Shown here: one piece after another, positions 14,784-23,517 of the stretch
How positions within the stretch are numbered: position 1 is the first letter of the stretch
Layout: every line of letters starts with the position of its first letter
Assembly (NCBI GenBank): GCA_900556455.1
Contig: USOV01000010.1
Location: 1-28,058, forward strand
Direction: 5' to 3'
Length of the DNA stretch: 28,058 nucleotides
Source of the DNA: an uncultured Clostridium sp.
GTDB lineage: Bacteria > Bacillota > Clostridia > TANB77 > CAG-508
The notes under the pieces: model-generated
Database searches by the model: none
What the model was told of the DNA's origin: nothing
The model's input: only the letters and a program-made list of their open reading frames with translations
Position numbers and translations under genes: made by a program

Positions 14784-16978
14784 ATTAATAGAAAAACCCT
14801 AATTACAATAGTAATAATAATTCTAGTCTTTGCAACATATATAATGTTTCTGAATAAAAAATACGAAGATTTCTATAAGAAAGTAGAAGAAAACATAGAA
14901 ATAGAAGCGGTGATTATAAGTAACCCAAAAGAAAATGAATATTATAATACATATACAATAAAAGGAAAAACTGAAGAATTTAAAAATAAAAAATTTATTC
15001 TATATGTAAAAAAGAATTTAAACTTGGAATATGGTGACAAAGTAAAAATTATAGGAGAATTTTATGAACCGGAAAGCAGCAGAAATTATAAAGGATTCAG
15101 CTATAAAAAATATTTACAAACAGAAAAAATATATGGAACAATAAAAGCACAAAAAATAGAACTTGAATCCAAAAATAATACAATGATTATTTTAAAACTA
15201 AGTAATAGTGCCAGAAATAAAATAATAGAACAAATAAAAAATATACTTCCAACAGAAACAAGTGGACTTTTAATTGGTCTCATGCTTGGAGATAAAACAT
15301 ATATATCAGATGAATTAAAATTAGATTTTCAGAAAAGCAGTTTAGCTCATATTTTAGCTGTTTCTGGAGCACATGTTTCTTATATTATTTTAGGTCTAAC
15401 TTATTTTGTTTCAATTAACAAAATGCCCAAAAAAAGTGGATATGTTTTTATAATTGGAGTTTTAATTGTATTTATTTTTATAACTAATTTCTCTGTTTCT
15501 GTTATAAGAGCATGCATAATGTCTATAATTTTTATTGTTTCAAAACTGCTCCATAGAAAAGCCAATATAACAAAGACAATAATAATCTCAGCTCTGATAA
15601 TGCTGACTTTTAACCCATATAATATAAACAGTGTAAGTATGCAATTATCGTATTTAGGAACAATAGGACTTGTATTTATAAAATTTCCTACCACCACAAA
15701 GCACAACAGATTGCAAAAGATTATCAAAGTTGTTAGCATTCCAATTGCAGCGCAAATTGCAATATTACCAATAATGATAAGAAATTTTAACACGATATCC
15801 TTTACATTTTTAATATCAAATTTGCTGGCAATGCCATTACTTGGAATATGTATAATAGGAGGATATTTAGTAACGTTACTTTCTTTCGTGTGGTTAAGTT
15901 TATCAAGAAAAATAGGAATTATATTTAATTTGATTCTAAAAATTTTAATTCTAATAGCAAAATTTTGTGGAAACTTAAAACTATCAAATATCTATGTAAT
16001 TACCCCAAATACAATTACAATCGTTATATATTACATTATACTTTTTGTAGGAATATATTATTTCCAATATAGTGAAAAATTAATACCTTGCCCTGATGGA
16101 AAAATAAGAAGTAATAAAGGAAAAAGAAAGTATAAAAAAATAGCAATAACTATTTTGGTTTTAATATTAATTATAGAAATTCCATATAGCAATTATAATG
16201 GGAAATTAAAAATCTATTTTATAGATGTAGGCCAACGGAGACAGCACACTTGCCATAACTCCACATGGAAGAAAAATATTAATAGATGGAGGAGAAGCAG
16301 AGAAAAACATTTTAGTACCATATATTTTAGCAAGAAAAATAAAAATATTAGATTATGTTATAATATCACACTTTGACTCAGACCATTGTGGAGCGATAAA
16401 AGAAGTACTAGAGGCCTTAAAAGTAAAGAATTTAATAATTAGCAAACAAATGGAAAAAACAAAAGAATGTAGCCAAATAATAGAAATTGCGAATAAGAAA
16501 AAAGTAAGAATTGTATTGGCAGAAGCGGGCCAAAAATTTAATATAGAAAAGGAAATATCATTTACCATATTATGGCCAAATAAGAATAAATTAATTACTG
16601 AAAATCCTCTAAATAACAATTCAATAGTGCTAAAACTAACCTATGGAAACTTTCAAATGCTATTTACCGGAGATATAGAACAAATAGCAGAAAAAAGAAT
16701 AGTAGAAGAATATGGAGAAAATTTAAAATCCACAATTATAAAAATTGCCCATCATGGGTCGAAAACCTCATCAACAGGGGAATTTATAAATGCAGTAAAA
16801 CCACAAATTGCATTAATAGGAGTGCGGGAAAAAGAATAAATATGGTCATCCAAATAGTGAAGTAATAAATAGAATAGGTGAATGTGGTACAAAAATTTAT
16901 AGAACAGACGAAATGGGGGAAATAGACATAGTTATTAATAGAAATGGAAAAATTAGAATAAAAAAATTTATAAAATAG
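14784..16978 (+). CDS. comEC: ComEC DNA-uptake channel, two +1 frameshifts, possible ATT start
   Basis: ComEC forms the membrane channel that takes up single-stranded transforming DNA. The open frame is preceded by AGGAGG (14771-14776), whose best-spaced codon is ATT 14784; the first ATG, at 14844, would delete the N-terminal membrane helix. The OB-like domain (about 40-150) is followed by the competence domain with SGLLIGLMLGDKTYIS and HILAVSGAHVSY, and multiple helices. At the start of the metallo-beta-lactamase domain, FIDVGQ meets an in-frame CGG (16236). Skipping C gives GDSTLAI and then SHFDSDHCGA (His529-His534), and AHHGSKTSS. A second in-frame CGG (16825) in IGV-GKKNKYGHP needs another +1 shift, after which the normal C-terminus ends at TAG 16976-16978. 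The joined product of about 730 residues is full length with every motif intact, which is unlike a decaying pseudogene. Confidence 0.85.
16236..16239 (+). other. In-frame CGG-A, first +1 frameshift site in comEC
   Basis: GGC CAA CGG AGA in the upstream frame becomes GGC CAA (C) GGA GAC AGC. This restores GQGDS, in which this glycine is invariant in ComEC metallo-beta-lactamase domains. Conserved residues on both sides pin the shift to this codon. Confidence 0.8.
16825..16828 (+). other. In-frame CGG-G, second +1 frameshift site in comEC
   Basis: GGA GTG CGG GAA, which would stop at 16837, becomes GGA GTG (C) GGG AAA AAG AAT. This restores GVGKKNKYGHP, matching the conserved VGxxNxYGHP of the family. 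Confidence 0.8.
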
Positions 16979-17030
16979 TAATTTGTATATTTTTGCAAAA
17001 AATGCCAATAATACCTAATAGGTGATTCTA

Positions 17031-17621
17031 GTGAAAAAAAACATATGGATAGTAATACTTTTAATAGTAGCTATTATAACAGGATTCTTTGTGGGAGTAC
17101 ATTTATACAATAAAGAAAAAAGTAAAAAACAGTTAGAAAATGACATTCAAAATGTTGTAGTATATGATAACAAAGTAAATAATACTAATACAGTAGAGAT
17201 ACAAACCAGTATGTCTGAAGAAAAAATATCTATAAATACAGAAGTGGTAGAAGAGATATATTATGTTCAATGTGACCATTTAATAAAAACTTTGAGAAAA
17301 GACATGAAAAGCTTGGTAAACATGACAAAAGAAGAATTGGCAAAGAAATATCCAAAATGGGAAATAAAAGAGTTTAGTACAGAAAAAGTAACATTATATA
17401 AAGAAGAACAAGGATTTTGTAATGAACATTATTTAGTAAAAGATGTAGATGGAATTGTTACAATATATAATATGGATAATGAGGATAAAATAAATGAAAT
17501 AATAAAAACTACAGAAATAGAAACAAAATATTTAACTGAAACAGACCAGGAAGATTTAAAAGAGGGCATAAGAGTATATACACAACAAAAATTAAATAAA
17601 TTATTAGAAGATTTTGAGTAA
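17031..17621 (+). CDS. BofC C-terminal-domain-like membrane-anchored protein
   Basis: The 196-residue protein (GTG 17031, with AGGTG six bases upstream; an in-frame GTG at 17022 is possible) has an N-terminal membrane segment (about 5-24) and an extracytoplasmic domain. Its middle reads YYVQCDHLIKTLR, then MTKEELAKKYPKWEIKEF, then GFCNEHYLVKDVDGIVTIY. This is the pattern of the BofC C-terminal domain, with the conserved Cys and HY. In Bacillus BofC acts in the forespore intermembrane space to restrain activation of sigma-K, but in Clostridia these proteins are widespread and their role is not established. The gene follows comEC by about 50 bases without a visible terminator and may be co-transcribed. 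Confidence 0.75.
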   Translation: MKKNIWIVILLIVAIITGFFVGVHLYNKEKSKKQLENDIQNVVVYDNKVNNTNTVEIQTSMSEEKISINTEVVEEIYYVQCDHLIKTLRKDMKSLVNMTKEELAKKYPKWEIKEFSTEKVTLYKEEQGFCNEHYLVKDVDGIVTIYNMDNEDKINEIIKTTEIETKYLTETDQEDLKEGIRVYTQQKLNKLLEDFE

Positions 17622-17627
17622 ATGTAT

Positions 17628-17649
17628 GGGTCGCCGTGGACAGCGACCC
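17628..17649. terminator. GC-rich hairpin between convergent genes
   Basis: GGGTCGC (17628-17634) pairs with GCGACCC (17643-17649) around an 8-base loop, between the ends of the BofC-like gene and pgsA. It lacks a proper T run on either strand, so termination is likely but imperfect. Confidence 0.55.
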
Positions 17650-17661
17650 GCAATAATTAAT

Positions 17662-18255
17662 TTAAGCTTTCTTTTGTAAATACCCTTGTACAAAGAATGC
17701 CTTAATATACATACCAAGAGAAAATATAGTCATAAATACTGCAATACAGTAAATAGGGTGAGCAGCATATAAAATCAAAGGTCTTGTACTATCTACAATA
17801 GTTTGTTTAGCAAGAATTGATGGTTCTAATTCCTTTAAAATCAAAGATACTACTATTGCAATATAAAATAATGTAGTAGATGCTTTACCATACCATTTAC
17901 TAGATACTACAAGCTCTTTCCCATAAAGGAAAGAAGCTCCACATATCATACAAAATTCCTTAATAAATACGACTATTACAATCCAAAGTGGTATTATTTT
18001 TTTTACAGTAAGCATAACTAACATAGAAATCTGAGTAAACTTATCTGCAAGAGGATCCATTAATTTGCCAAAATCACTAATAAAATTAAATTTTCTGGCA
18101 ATTACTCCATCTAAAATATCTGTTATACCAGAAATAGAAAATACAATGATTGCATCTATATATTTGCCTTGTGATAGTAATATGAGTATTAGTGGAATTA
18201 ATAAAAATCTAATTAAAGTTAAAATATTGGGAACATATTTGAAATATTTTTTCAT
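17662..18255 (-). CDS. pgsA: CDP-diacylglycerol-glycerol-3-phosphate 3-phosphatidyltransferase
   Basis: PgsA makes phosphatidylglycerol phosphate from CDP-diacylglycerol and glycerol-3-phosphate in the membrane. The 197-residue protein shows the full CDP-alcohol phosphotransferase signature, D46-x2-D49-G50-x2-A53-R54-x8-G63-x3-D67-x3-D71, within DILDGVIARKF and GKLMDPLAD. The N-terminus YVPNILTLIRFLLIP is typical of PgsA, and several membrane helices follow. The length is normal. ATG 18255 is preceded by AGGAGG that overlaps the clpE stop, only nine bases away, so clpE and pgsA form an operon. A phosphatidylserine or cardiolipin synthase of the same superfamily is less likely given the N-terminal motif. 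Confidence 0.92.
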   Translation of the reverse strand: MKKYFKYVPNILTLIRFLLIPLILILLSQGKYIDAIIVFSISGITDILDGVIARKFNFISDFGKLMDPLADKFTQISMLVMLTVKKIIPLWIVIVVFIKEFCMICGASFLYGKELVVSSKWYGKASTTLFYIAIVVSLILKELEPSILAKQTIVDSTRPLILYAAHPIYCIAVFMTIFSLGMYIKAFFVQGYLQKKA

Positions 18256-18264
18256 ACAAACCTC

Positions 18265-20559
18265 CTATTTTACTTTGAATGTTAGTTTATTATCCTTACA
18301 ATCAACTGTTAAAGTTTGAAGTGGTAAAACTTCTCCTCTTAATATCATTTCTGAAATCTCATCTTCAATATATTTTTGAATAGCACGTCTTAAAGGTCTT
18401 GCACCATATTTTAAATCTGTACCTTTATCTAAAATAAATTGTTTAGCAGAATTTGATACAGATAAAGTAATATCTTTATTAGCTAAGCTTTCAGAAGTTG
18501 ATTTTAATAATAAATCTACTATTTCTAATAATTGCTTCTTAGTTAAACTATCAAAAACAACAATTTCATCTACCCTGTTTAAAAACTCTGGTCTAAATGT
18601 ATTTTTTAAAGCCTCTTCAACTTTTGCACTATCAATAGTTTGTTTACCAAAACCAATTGAATTATTATTTAAATTTGAACCTGCATTAGATGTCATAATA
18701 ATTATTGTATTTTCAAAACTAACAGTATTTCCTTGAGAATCTGTAAGTTTTCCATCATCTAAAACTTGAAGTAATAAATTAAATATATCTGGGTGAGCTT
18801 TTTCAATTTCATCTAAAAGAATAATAGAATAAGGTTTTCTTTTAACTTTTTCTGTCAATTGACCAGCATCATCATAACCAACATATCCTGGAGGTGAACC
18901 AATCAATTTAGCAGTTGAATGGCTTTCCATATATTCAGACATATCTATTCTAATTATTGAATCTTCACTACCAAACATTTCATATGCTAAAGTTTTAGCA
19001 AGTTCTGTTTTACCAACACCTGTTGGACCAACAAAAATAAATGAAGGTGGTCTTTTAGAACTTTGAAGACCAGCTCTACTTCTACGAATTGCTCTTGCAA
19101 CAGCAGAAACAGCTTTATCTTGACCAATTATTCTATTGTGCAAATTACTTTCTAGGTTTAATAATTTATGAGTTTCTGCTTCTGTAATTTTACTTACAGG
19201 AATTTTTGTAATACGTTCAATAACTTCTGCAATATCTTGAACTGTTAAATAAGAAGGGCTTAGATTTTTGTTTATCTCTTCTATTCTATCTAAAATATTA
19301 CATTCCTCAGTTTTTAAATCTGCTGCTTTTTGATAATCTTCAATAGAATCAGATTCAACAGCATCTTCTTTTTCTGCTTGAATTTTAGCCAAACGATTAT
19401 TTAATATTTCTAACTCATAAAGAGCTTTATTTCCTAAGTTCAACTTAGAGCAAGCTTCATCAAGAACATCAATTGCTTTATCTGGTAAAAATCTATCATG
19501 AATATATTTTTCAGACATTTTTACGGTTTGAACAATTACATCATTAGAAATTACTACCTTGTGGAAATCCTCATAATATTTTTTAATCCCCTTTAAAATT
19601 TCAATACTAGATTCAACATTTGGTTCTTCAACCAAAACAGGTTGAAATCTACGTTCTAAAGCAGAATCTTTTTCTATATATTTTCTATATTCTTTTAAAG
19701 TTGTAGTACCAACTAACTGGATTTCTCCATTTGCAAGTGATGGTTTTAAAATATTTGCAGCATTCATAGAATGTTCTGCATCACCAGCACCAATAATATT
19801 ATGAATTTCATCAATAACTAATATGATATTTTTGGCTTGTTTACACTCATCAATTATTGCTTTCATTCTTCCCTCGAATTGACCTCTAAATTGTGTACCC
19901 GCAATAACAGCGGTCATATCTAAAAGGTAAACTTGTTTATTTAAAAGTTTTGCAGGAACTTCTTGATTTGCAATTCTAATAGCCAATCCATTTGCAATGG
20001 CAGTTTTACCAACGCCTGGCTCACCAATTAAGCATGGATTATTTTTAGAACGTCTATTTAAAATTTGAATAATTCTTTCAATTTCATTATCTCTTCCAAT
20101 AACCATATCTAGCTCATTATTTTTAGCCTTATTAGTTAAATTAGTTCCATAAATATCTAAGAAACTTTTTTTCTTCTCTTTAGGTCTTTTCTCAGTTTTT
20201 ACTTTTTTTCTATTATCATTATATGCTTCATCAGGTTCATTCGCTTTTGAGCCAAACATATTAGAAAAAATTGAACCTAAAGGAATTCCACTTTTTGGAG
20301 AATCCTCTAAATTATAAGGATCATCCTCCATATCTTCTGCAATATCGCCAAATAACCCCTCAAGTTGAGAAGTTAAATCTTTTATTTCATCTTCAGAAAG
20401 ATTTGCTTGTTTTACTAAAAGGTCTACTGGATTTATGCCTCTTTCTTTTGCACAATTATAGCAAAGTCCTTCTGTAGAAGTTTCATTTCCATCTATTTTT
20501 TTTGTAAAAATTACTGCCGTATTTTTATGGCAAACTGAACATAACATAAAAATTTTCAT
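18265..20559 (-). CDS. clpE: Clp ATPase with N-terminal zinc finger, ClpE type
   Basis: This 764-residue HSP100 unfoldase is likely to feed ClpP. Instead of the ClpC N-domain it begins with a zinc finger, CSVC (7-10) and CYNC (33-36), the hallmark of ClpE. An acidic region and a Lys-rich linker (about 60-132) follow. The first AAA+ module has GEPGVGKT (179-186) and VIDEIHNIIGAG. A UVR-like coiled segment follows, then the second module with GPTGVGKTELAK and the C-terminal D2 domain ending KYGARPLRRAIQ. The length matches the longer ClpE proteins. The start is uncertain: AAGGAG lies only one base before the first ATG and 13 bases before the second (Met5), while an in-frame ATT at codon 3 is at 7 bases. 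No CtsR box is apparent near its promoter. It is transcribed with pgsA. Confidence 0.9.
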   Translation of the reverse strand: MKIFMLCSVCHKNTAVIFTKKIDGNETSTEGLCYNCAKERGINPVDLLVKQANLSEDEIKDLTSQLEGLFGDIAEDMEDDPYNLEDSPKSGIPLGSIFSNMFGSKANEPDEAYNDNRKKVKTEKRPKEKKKSFLDIYGTNLTNKAKNNELDMVIGRDNEIERIIQILNRRSKNNPCLIGEPGVGKTAIANGLAIRIANQEVPAKLLNKQVYLLDMTAVIAGTQFRGQFEGRMKAIIDECKQAKNIILVIDEIHNIIGAGDAEHSMNAANILKPSLANGEIQLVGTTTLKEYRKYIEKDSALERRFQPVLVEEPNVESSIEILKGIKKYYEDFHKVVISNDVIVQTVKMSEKYIHDRFLPDKAIDVLDEACSKLNLGNKALYELEILNNRLAKIQAEKEDAVESDSIEDYQKAADLKTEECNILDRIEEINKNLSPSYLTVQDIAEVIERITKIPVSKITEAETHKLLNLESNLHNRIIGQDKAVSAVARAIRRSRAGLQSSKRPPSFIFVGPTGVGKTELAKTLAYEMFGSEDSIIRIDMSEYMESHSTAKLIGSPPGYVGYDDAGQLTEKVKRKPYSIILLDEIEKAHPDIFNLLLQVLDDGKLTDSQGNTVSFENTIIIMTSNAGSNLNNNSIGFGKQTIDSAKVEEALKNTFRPEFLNRVDEIVVFDSLTKKQLLEIVDLLLKSTSESLANKDITLSVSNSAKQFILDKGTDLKYGARPLRRAIQKYIEDEISEMILRGEVLPLQTLTVDCKDNKLTFKVK

Positions 20560-20587
20560 ACTCCTTATCTATAAATCTACATTCTAT

Positions 20588-20616
20588 ATCATACATTAAT
20601 TTTTTAAGTTAGTCAA
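20588..20616 (-). promoter_or_regulatory. Sigma-A promoter of clpE-pgsA
   Basis: On the minus strand TTGACT (20616-20611), 17 bases, TATGAT (20593-20588), about 29 bases before the clpE start. It is divergent from the promoter at 20625-20653, with only 8 bases between the two -35 boxes. Confidence 0.78.
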
Positions 20617-20624
20617 GAAAAATA

Positions 20625-20653
20625 TTGAAACAACAATAGTTTAATGATATAAT
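20625..20653 (+). promoter_or_regulatory. Sigma-A promoter of the DUF3298-like gene
   Basis: TTGAAA (20625-20630), 17 bases, TATAAT (20648-20653). A palindromic repeat (20666-20760) lies between it and the gene, so it would form part of the transcript leader. Confidence 0.78.
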
Positions 20654-20665
20654 TCTAAATGTTTA

Positions 20666-20760
20666 TAAATTGTAGATTATCGGATCCTAAAAAAATTTGA
20701 AAATGTCCGCCCAATCTCGTCGGGCTAGCGAATCGGAATATGAAAACAAAATACAATTTA
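20666..20760. repeat. Palindromic repeat family 2, copy 1
   Basis: The 95-base element is bounded by TAAATTGTA (20666-20674) and its exact complement TACAATTTA (20752-20760). Its interior is GC-rich, with GCCC/GGGC and TCCG/CGGA pairs, in an AT-rich intergenic region. Its right arm recurs in inverted orientation after pcrA at 27965. It lies in the 5' leader of the gene at 20786. Confidence 0.75.
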
Positions 20761-20785
20761 ATTCTTAAAATTAATGAGGTGTTTT

Positions 20786-21568
20786 ATGAAGAGAACGAAA
20801 AAAATATTAGTAATTACATTAGTAGTAATTCTTATAATTCTTAGCTTAGTTGCAGCAGGATTATTCCTATTTAATAAAAAACAGGATGATATAGCTAGAG
20901 AAAAGGAAGAAGCAATAATTAATGCTGAAGAAAATTTTAAAAAACTATTTGAAAATCTTGAATATTCAGAAAATAAAAATGAAGCTGTAACTTTGTCTTA
21001 TAAAATGGAAAAAATTGAAGAAGGCAGATATGATGTAAAAGCACATGTTCCGTTATTAAATATAGAAACAGATACAGCTAATGCAGTAAACGACGAAATA
21101 ACTAATATCTTTGGAAAAAAATTACTAGAAGTAGTAAAAGAAAATACCGCATACTCAAAATATCATGTAGATTATATTACATATACAAACAACAATATAA
21201 TTTCTTTAATTATTAAGGCAACATTGAAAGAAGGTAGTGAACCACAAAGAATTATTGTAAAAACATATAATTACGATTTAGTAGAAAATAAACTTTTAAG
21301 TTTAAAAGAATATATGGAATTAAATAGTCTAGATAAAAATGCAGTACAAGCTCAAATAATTAATTATATTAGAGGAAAAAGCGAAAATACAGATACAGCT
21401 CTAGCACAAGAATATAACCTTTATATAAGAGATGTAAGGTCAGATGAATATTTAATAGAAAATATAGAAAATTACTATATAGGACAAGACGGAAAAATAT
21501 ACATAATATTTGCATATGGAAATAACAATGCAACAGAAACAGTTGATGTAGTAATAGTACAAAAATAA
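20786..21568 (+). CDS. Membrane-anchored protein, DUF3298/DUF4163-like
   Basis: The 260-residue product (ATG 20786, with GAGGTG correctly spaced; an in-frame ATG at 20774 overlaps that site) has a basic N-terminus and one membrane segment (about 7-29, MKRTKKILVITLVVI onward). The rest is an extracytoplasmic domain. It resembles the DUF4163/DUF3298 fold seen in RsiV-type and PdaC-type proteins: VPLLNIETDTANAVNDEI, a central strand-rich region, then LSLKEYMELNS and a strand IYIIFAYGN near the end. No catalytic residues can be assigned. It is convergent with htrA across a palindromic repeat. A lysozyme-sensing or wall-associated role is possible but not supported beyond the fold resemblance. Confidence 0.7.
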   Translation: MKRTKKILVITLVVILIILSLVAAGLFLFNKKQDDIAREKEEAIINAEENFKKLFENLEYSENKNEAVTLSYKMEKIEEGRYDVKAHVPLLNIETDTANAVNDEITNIFGKKLLEVVKENTAYSKYHVDYITYTNNNIISLIIKATLKEGSEPQRIIVKTYNYDLVENKLLSLKEYMELNSLDKNAVQAQIINYIRGKSENTDTALAQEYNLYIRDVRSDEYLIENIENYYIGQDGKIYIIFAYGNNNATETVDVVIVQK

Positions 21569-21720
21569 AAAAAGTACAAATATTTTCAGCCTACCTTTTG
21601 TATGATTTTCTAAAAAATTAAATTCTCCAAGGCGTACGCGGGTCTTCCCCCGTCTCAAAGGACTGTCGAATGTTAATTTTTTATAAAATATACAAAACGG
21701 CTAATATTTGTACTTTTTTT
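21568..21720. terminator. Convergent terminator enclosing a palindromic repeat
   Basis: AAAAAAAGTACAAATATT on the left pairs with AATATTTGTACTTTTTTT on the right, giving an outer terminator-like stem with T runs on both strands. Its loop holds repeat family 1 copy 1 (21586-21702), itself a hairpin. It separates the convergent genes at 20786-21568 and 21732-22916. Confidence 0.75.
21586..21702 (+). repeat. Palindromic repeat family 1, copy 1
   Basis: The element runs from TCAGCC to GGCT, about 117 bases. Its long arms are complementary to each other (CAGCC, TTTTGTAT, AAAAAATTAAATT and their complements), with a central GC-rich hairpin (GCGGG-TCTTCC-CCCGT). Copy 2 at 25534-25651 is its reverse complement with about five differences. 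Confidence 0.88.
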
Positions 21721-21731
21721 CTCAACTAATA

Positions 21732-22916
21732 TTATGGCATTTCCGTTAAAGTAATTTCTATATCTAAATAATTACCAGAACGGTAAACTGTTAATCTTAT
21801 TGTAGCTCCAATTTCTTTTGCATTCTTTATAGCATCTAATTCTTTCATAGTAGTAATATTTTGGCCATCTGCAGCAGTGATAACATCACCTTTTCTTAAA
21901 TCACTATTTGAAGCACCAGAATTTTCAGAAATATCTTCTACATAAATACCAACTGGCAAGTTATAACGTTGTGCAGTAGTTTCAGATAGATTGCTGCCAG
22001 AAATTCCTATATAAGGTCTTAAAACTTTACCATGTTTAATTAATTGTTCAAAAACGTCAATTGTATCATTGATAGGAATTGCAAAACCAACACCTTCAAT
22101 ACCTGTTCCAGATAATTTCAAAGTATTAATTCCAATTACTTGACCATTACTATTAACTAAAGCACCACCACTATTTCCAGAATTTATAGCACAATCTGTT
22201 TGTAGTACATGGTAAGTTGTACCATCACTAGTAGATATATCTCTTTCTAGAGCACTGATTATACCAGATGTAACAGAAGTATCTAAACCTAGAGGATTAC
22301 CTATGGCAAGCACAAATTCGCCAACTTTAATAGAAGAAGAATCTCCAAGTTCAGCTGGAGTTAAATTATTTGCATCAATTTTAATAATTGCTAAATCTGT
22401 TTGCTCATCTGTACCAATAATAGTTGCATCATATTTTTCATCACTACCATATAAAGAAACAGTAACCTTTGCTGCTTTTGATACCTGATAGTAATAAGAA
22501 GAATCTGATGAACTAACAACATGGTTATTAGTCAAAATGTAACCATCATTAGTAATGATAATACCAGAACCAGTAGCTTCTGCAGTTTGAGTCATACCGA
22601 AAGCACTCACATTATATGAAATAGAAATACCTACAACAGAAGGTAAAACTTTGTTTGCTGCATATACTGCTGTATCAGAATAATTACTTAAAGAAATCGC
22701 TGTAGGTGTAGAAGAAACTTGAGTAACAATTGAAGATTCAGATACAACCTCGTTATTTGATAATAATTTACTTCTTATGCTTGGTACTCCAAAGCAAGTC
22801 CCAACAACTAATGTGGCTCCTAGCACACCAGAAACAAAAGGTACCAATATATTAGAAGCTGAAGTTTTTGACTTTTTACTTTCTTCGTCAAATTTTTGAT
22901 AAAAATTATCATCCAT
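21732..22916 (-). CDS. htrA: HtrA/DegP-like membrane-anchored serine protease
   Basis: HtrA degrades misfolded proteins outside the membrane. The 394-residue product has a short cytoplasmic N-terminus, one membrane anchor (about 23-44), a chymotrypsin-like domain and one PDZ domain (about 300-390, with GIYVEDISENSGASNSDLRK). The catalytic triad is complete: His132 in TNNHVV, Asp174 in TDLAIIKID and Ser249 in NSGNSGGAL. This is the usual architecture of Gram-positive HtrA proteases. The ATG at 22916 has GGGAG upstream. On the minus strand a TATAAT-like box lies in the upstream AT-rich region, but I see no convincing -35. I see no CssR-type direct repeat. Confidence 0.94.
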   Translation of the reverse strand: MDDNFYQKFDEESKKSKTSASNILVPFVSGVLGATLVVGTCFGVPSIRSKLLSNNEVVSESSIVTQVSSTPTAISLSNYSDTAVYAANKVLPSVVGISISYNVSAFGMTQTAEATGSGIIITNDGYILTNNHVVSSSDSSYYYQVSKAAKVTVSLYGSDEKYDATIIGTDEQTDLAIIKIDANNLTPAELGDSSSIKVGEFVLAIGNPLGLDTSVTSGIISALERDISTSDGTTYHVLQTDCAINSGNSGGALVNSNGQVIGINTLKLSGTGIEGVGFAIPINDTIDVFEQLIKHGKVLRPYIGISGSNLSETTAQRYNLPVGIYVEDISENSGASNSDLRKGDVITAADGQNITTMKELDAIKNAKEIGATIRLTVYRSGNYLDIEITLTEMP

Positions 22917-22988
22917 AAAATCACTCCCTTAAAATATAATTATAATACAAATTGAATATTAAAAAAAGACTAAAATAAAAAAATCATA

Positions 22989-23017
22989 TTGAAAAAAAAC
23001 TTTTATACATATATAAT
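22989..23017 (+). promoter_or_regulatory. Sigma-A promoter of the pilin-like gene and rnhB
   Basis: TTGAAA (22989-22994), 17 bases, TATAAT (23012-23017), 32 bases before the pilin-like start. Confidence 0.83.
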
Positions 23018-23049
23018 AATATAGAAAAAATAAATGTAGGAGAGAAAAA

Positions 23050-23508
23050 ATGAAAGAGAACAATGGAATAACAATAGTTGCGCTAATGATAACAATAATA
23101 ATAGTGCTAATTTTAGCAAGTGTAACAATACAATTTGGAGTAAAAGAAGTTCAAAGAGCAAAATTAGAAGATATAAAAACAACAATGTTATTAATTAAAG
23201 GAAGAGCTCAAATTGTTGTAGATAAAGAATCATTTGGAGAAGCCTATGATAATACTGGAATGGTAAAATTATCAGATGCAACTAATTATAATTTAACTCT
23301 ATTACAGCCAACATTAGATGAACTTGAAGATACTTCAAATTTATATATATGGGAACAAACTGCAATGGATAATAACAATATAGATGTAGAAATAACAACA
23401 GAAGACTTTTTTGTTATAGACTACTCAACAGGAGAAGTTTATTATTCATTAGGATATACTTATGAAGGAAATACATATTATTCACTAAGTCAAATGCAAA
23501 GTGTATAG
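23050..23508 (+). CDS. Type IV pilin-like (prepilin) protein
   Basis: The 152-residue protein begins MKENNGITIVALMITIIIVL and has the prepilin signature: a short charged leader, then Gly followed by a hydrophobic helix (about 6-28) of the GIT-[LI]-VAL-[MV]-IT-I type that is very common in clostridial pseudopilins. The helix continues as VKEVQRAKLEDIKTTM, the usual amphipathic alpha-1. The C-terminal part is acidic with many Asn, Thr and Tyr, including VIDYSTGEVYYSLGYTYEG. The canonical Glu5 of mature pilins is absent. No pilus assembly genes are adjacent; the only partner is rnhB, ten bases downstream. It could be a minor pilin for DNA uptake, in line with comEC and comFC in the window, but that is inference. 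Confidence 0.8.
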   Translation: MKENNGITIVALMITIIIVLILASVTIQFGVKEVQRAKLEDIKTTMLLIKGRAQIVVDKESFGEAYDNTGMVKLSDATNYNLTLLQPTLDELEDTSNLYIWEQTAMDNNNIDVEITTEDFFVIDYSTGEVYYSLGYTYEGNTYYSLSQMQSV

Positions 23509-23517
23509 GAGAAATAA

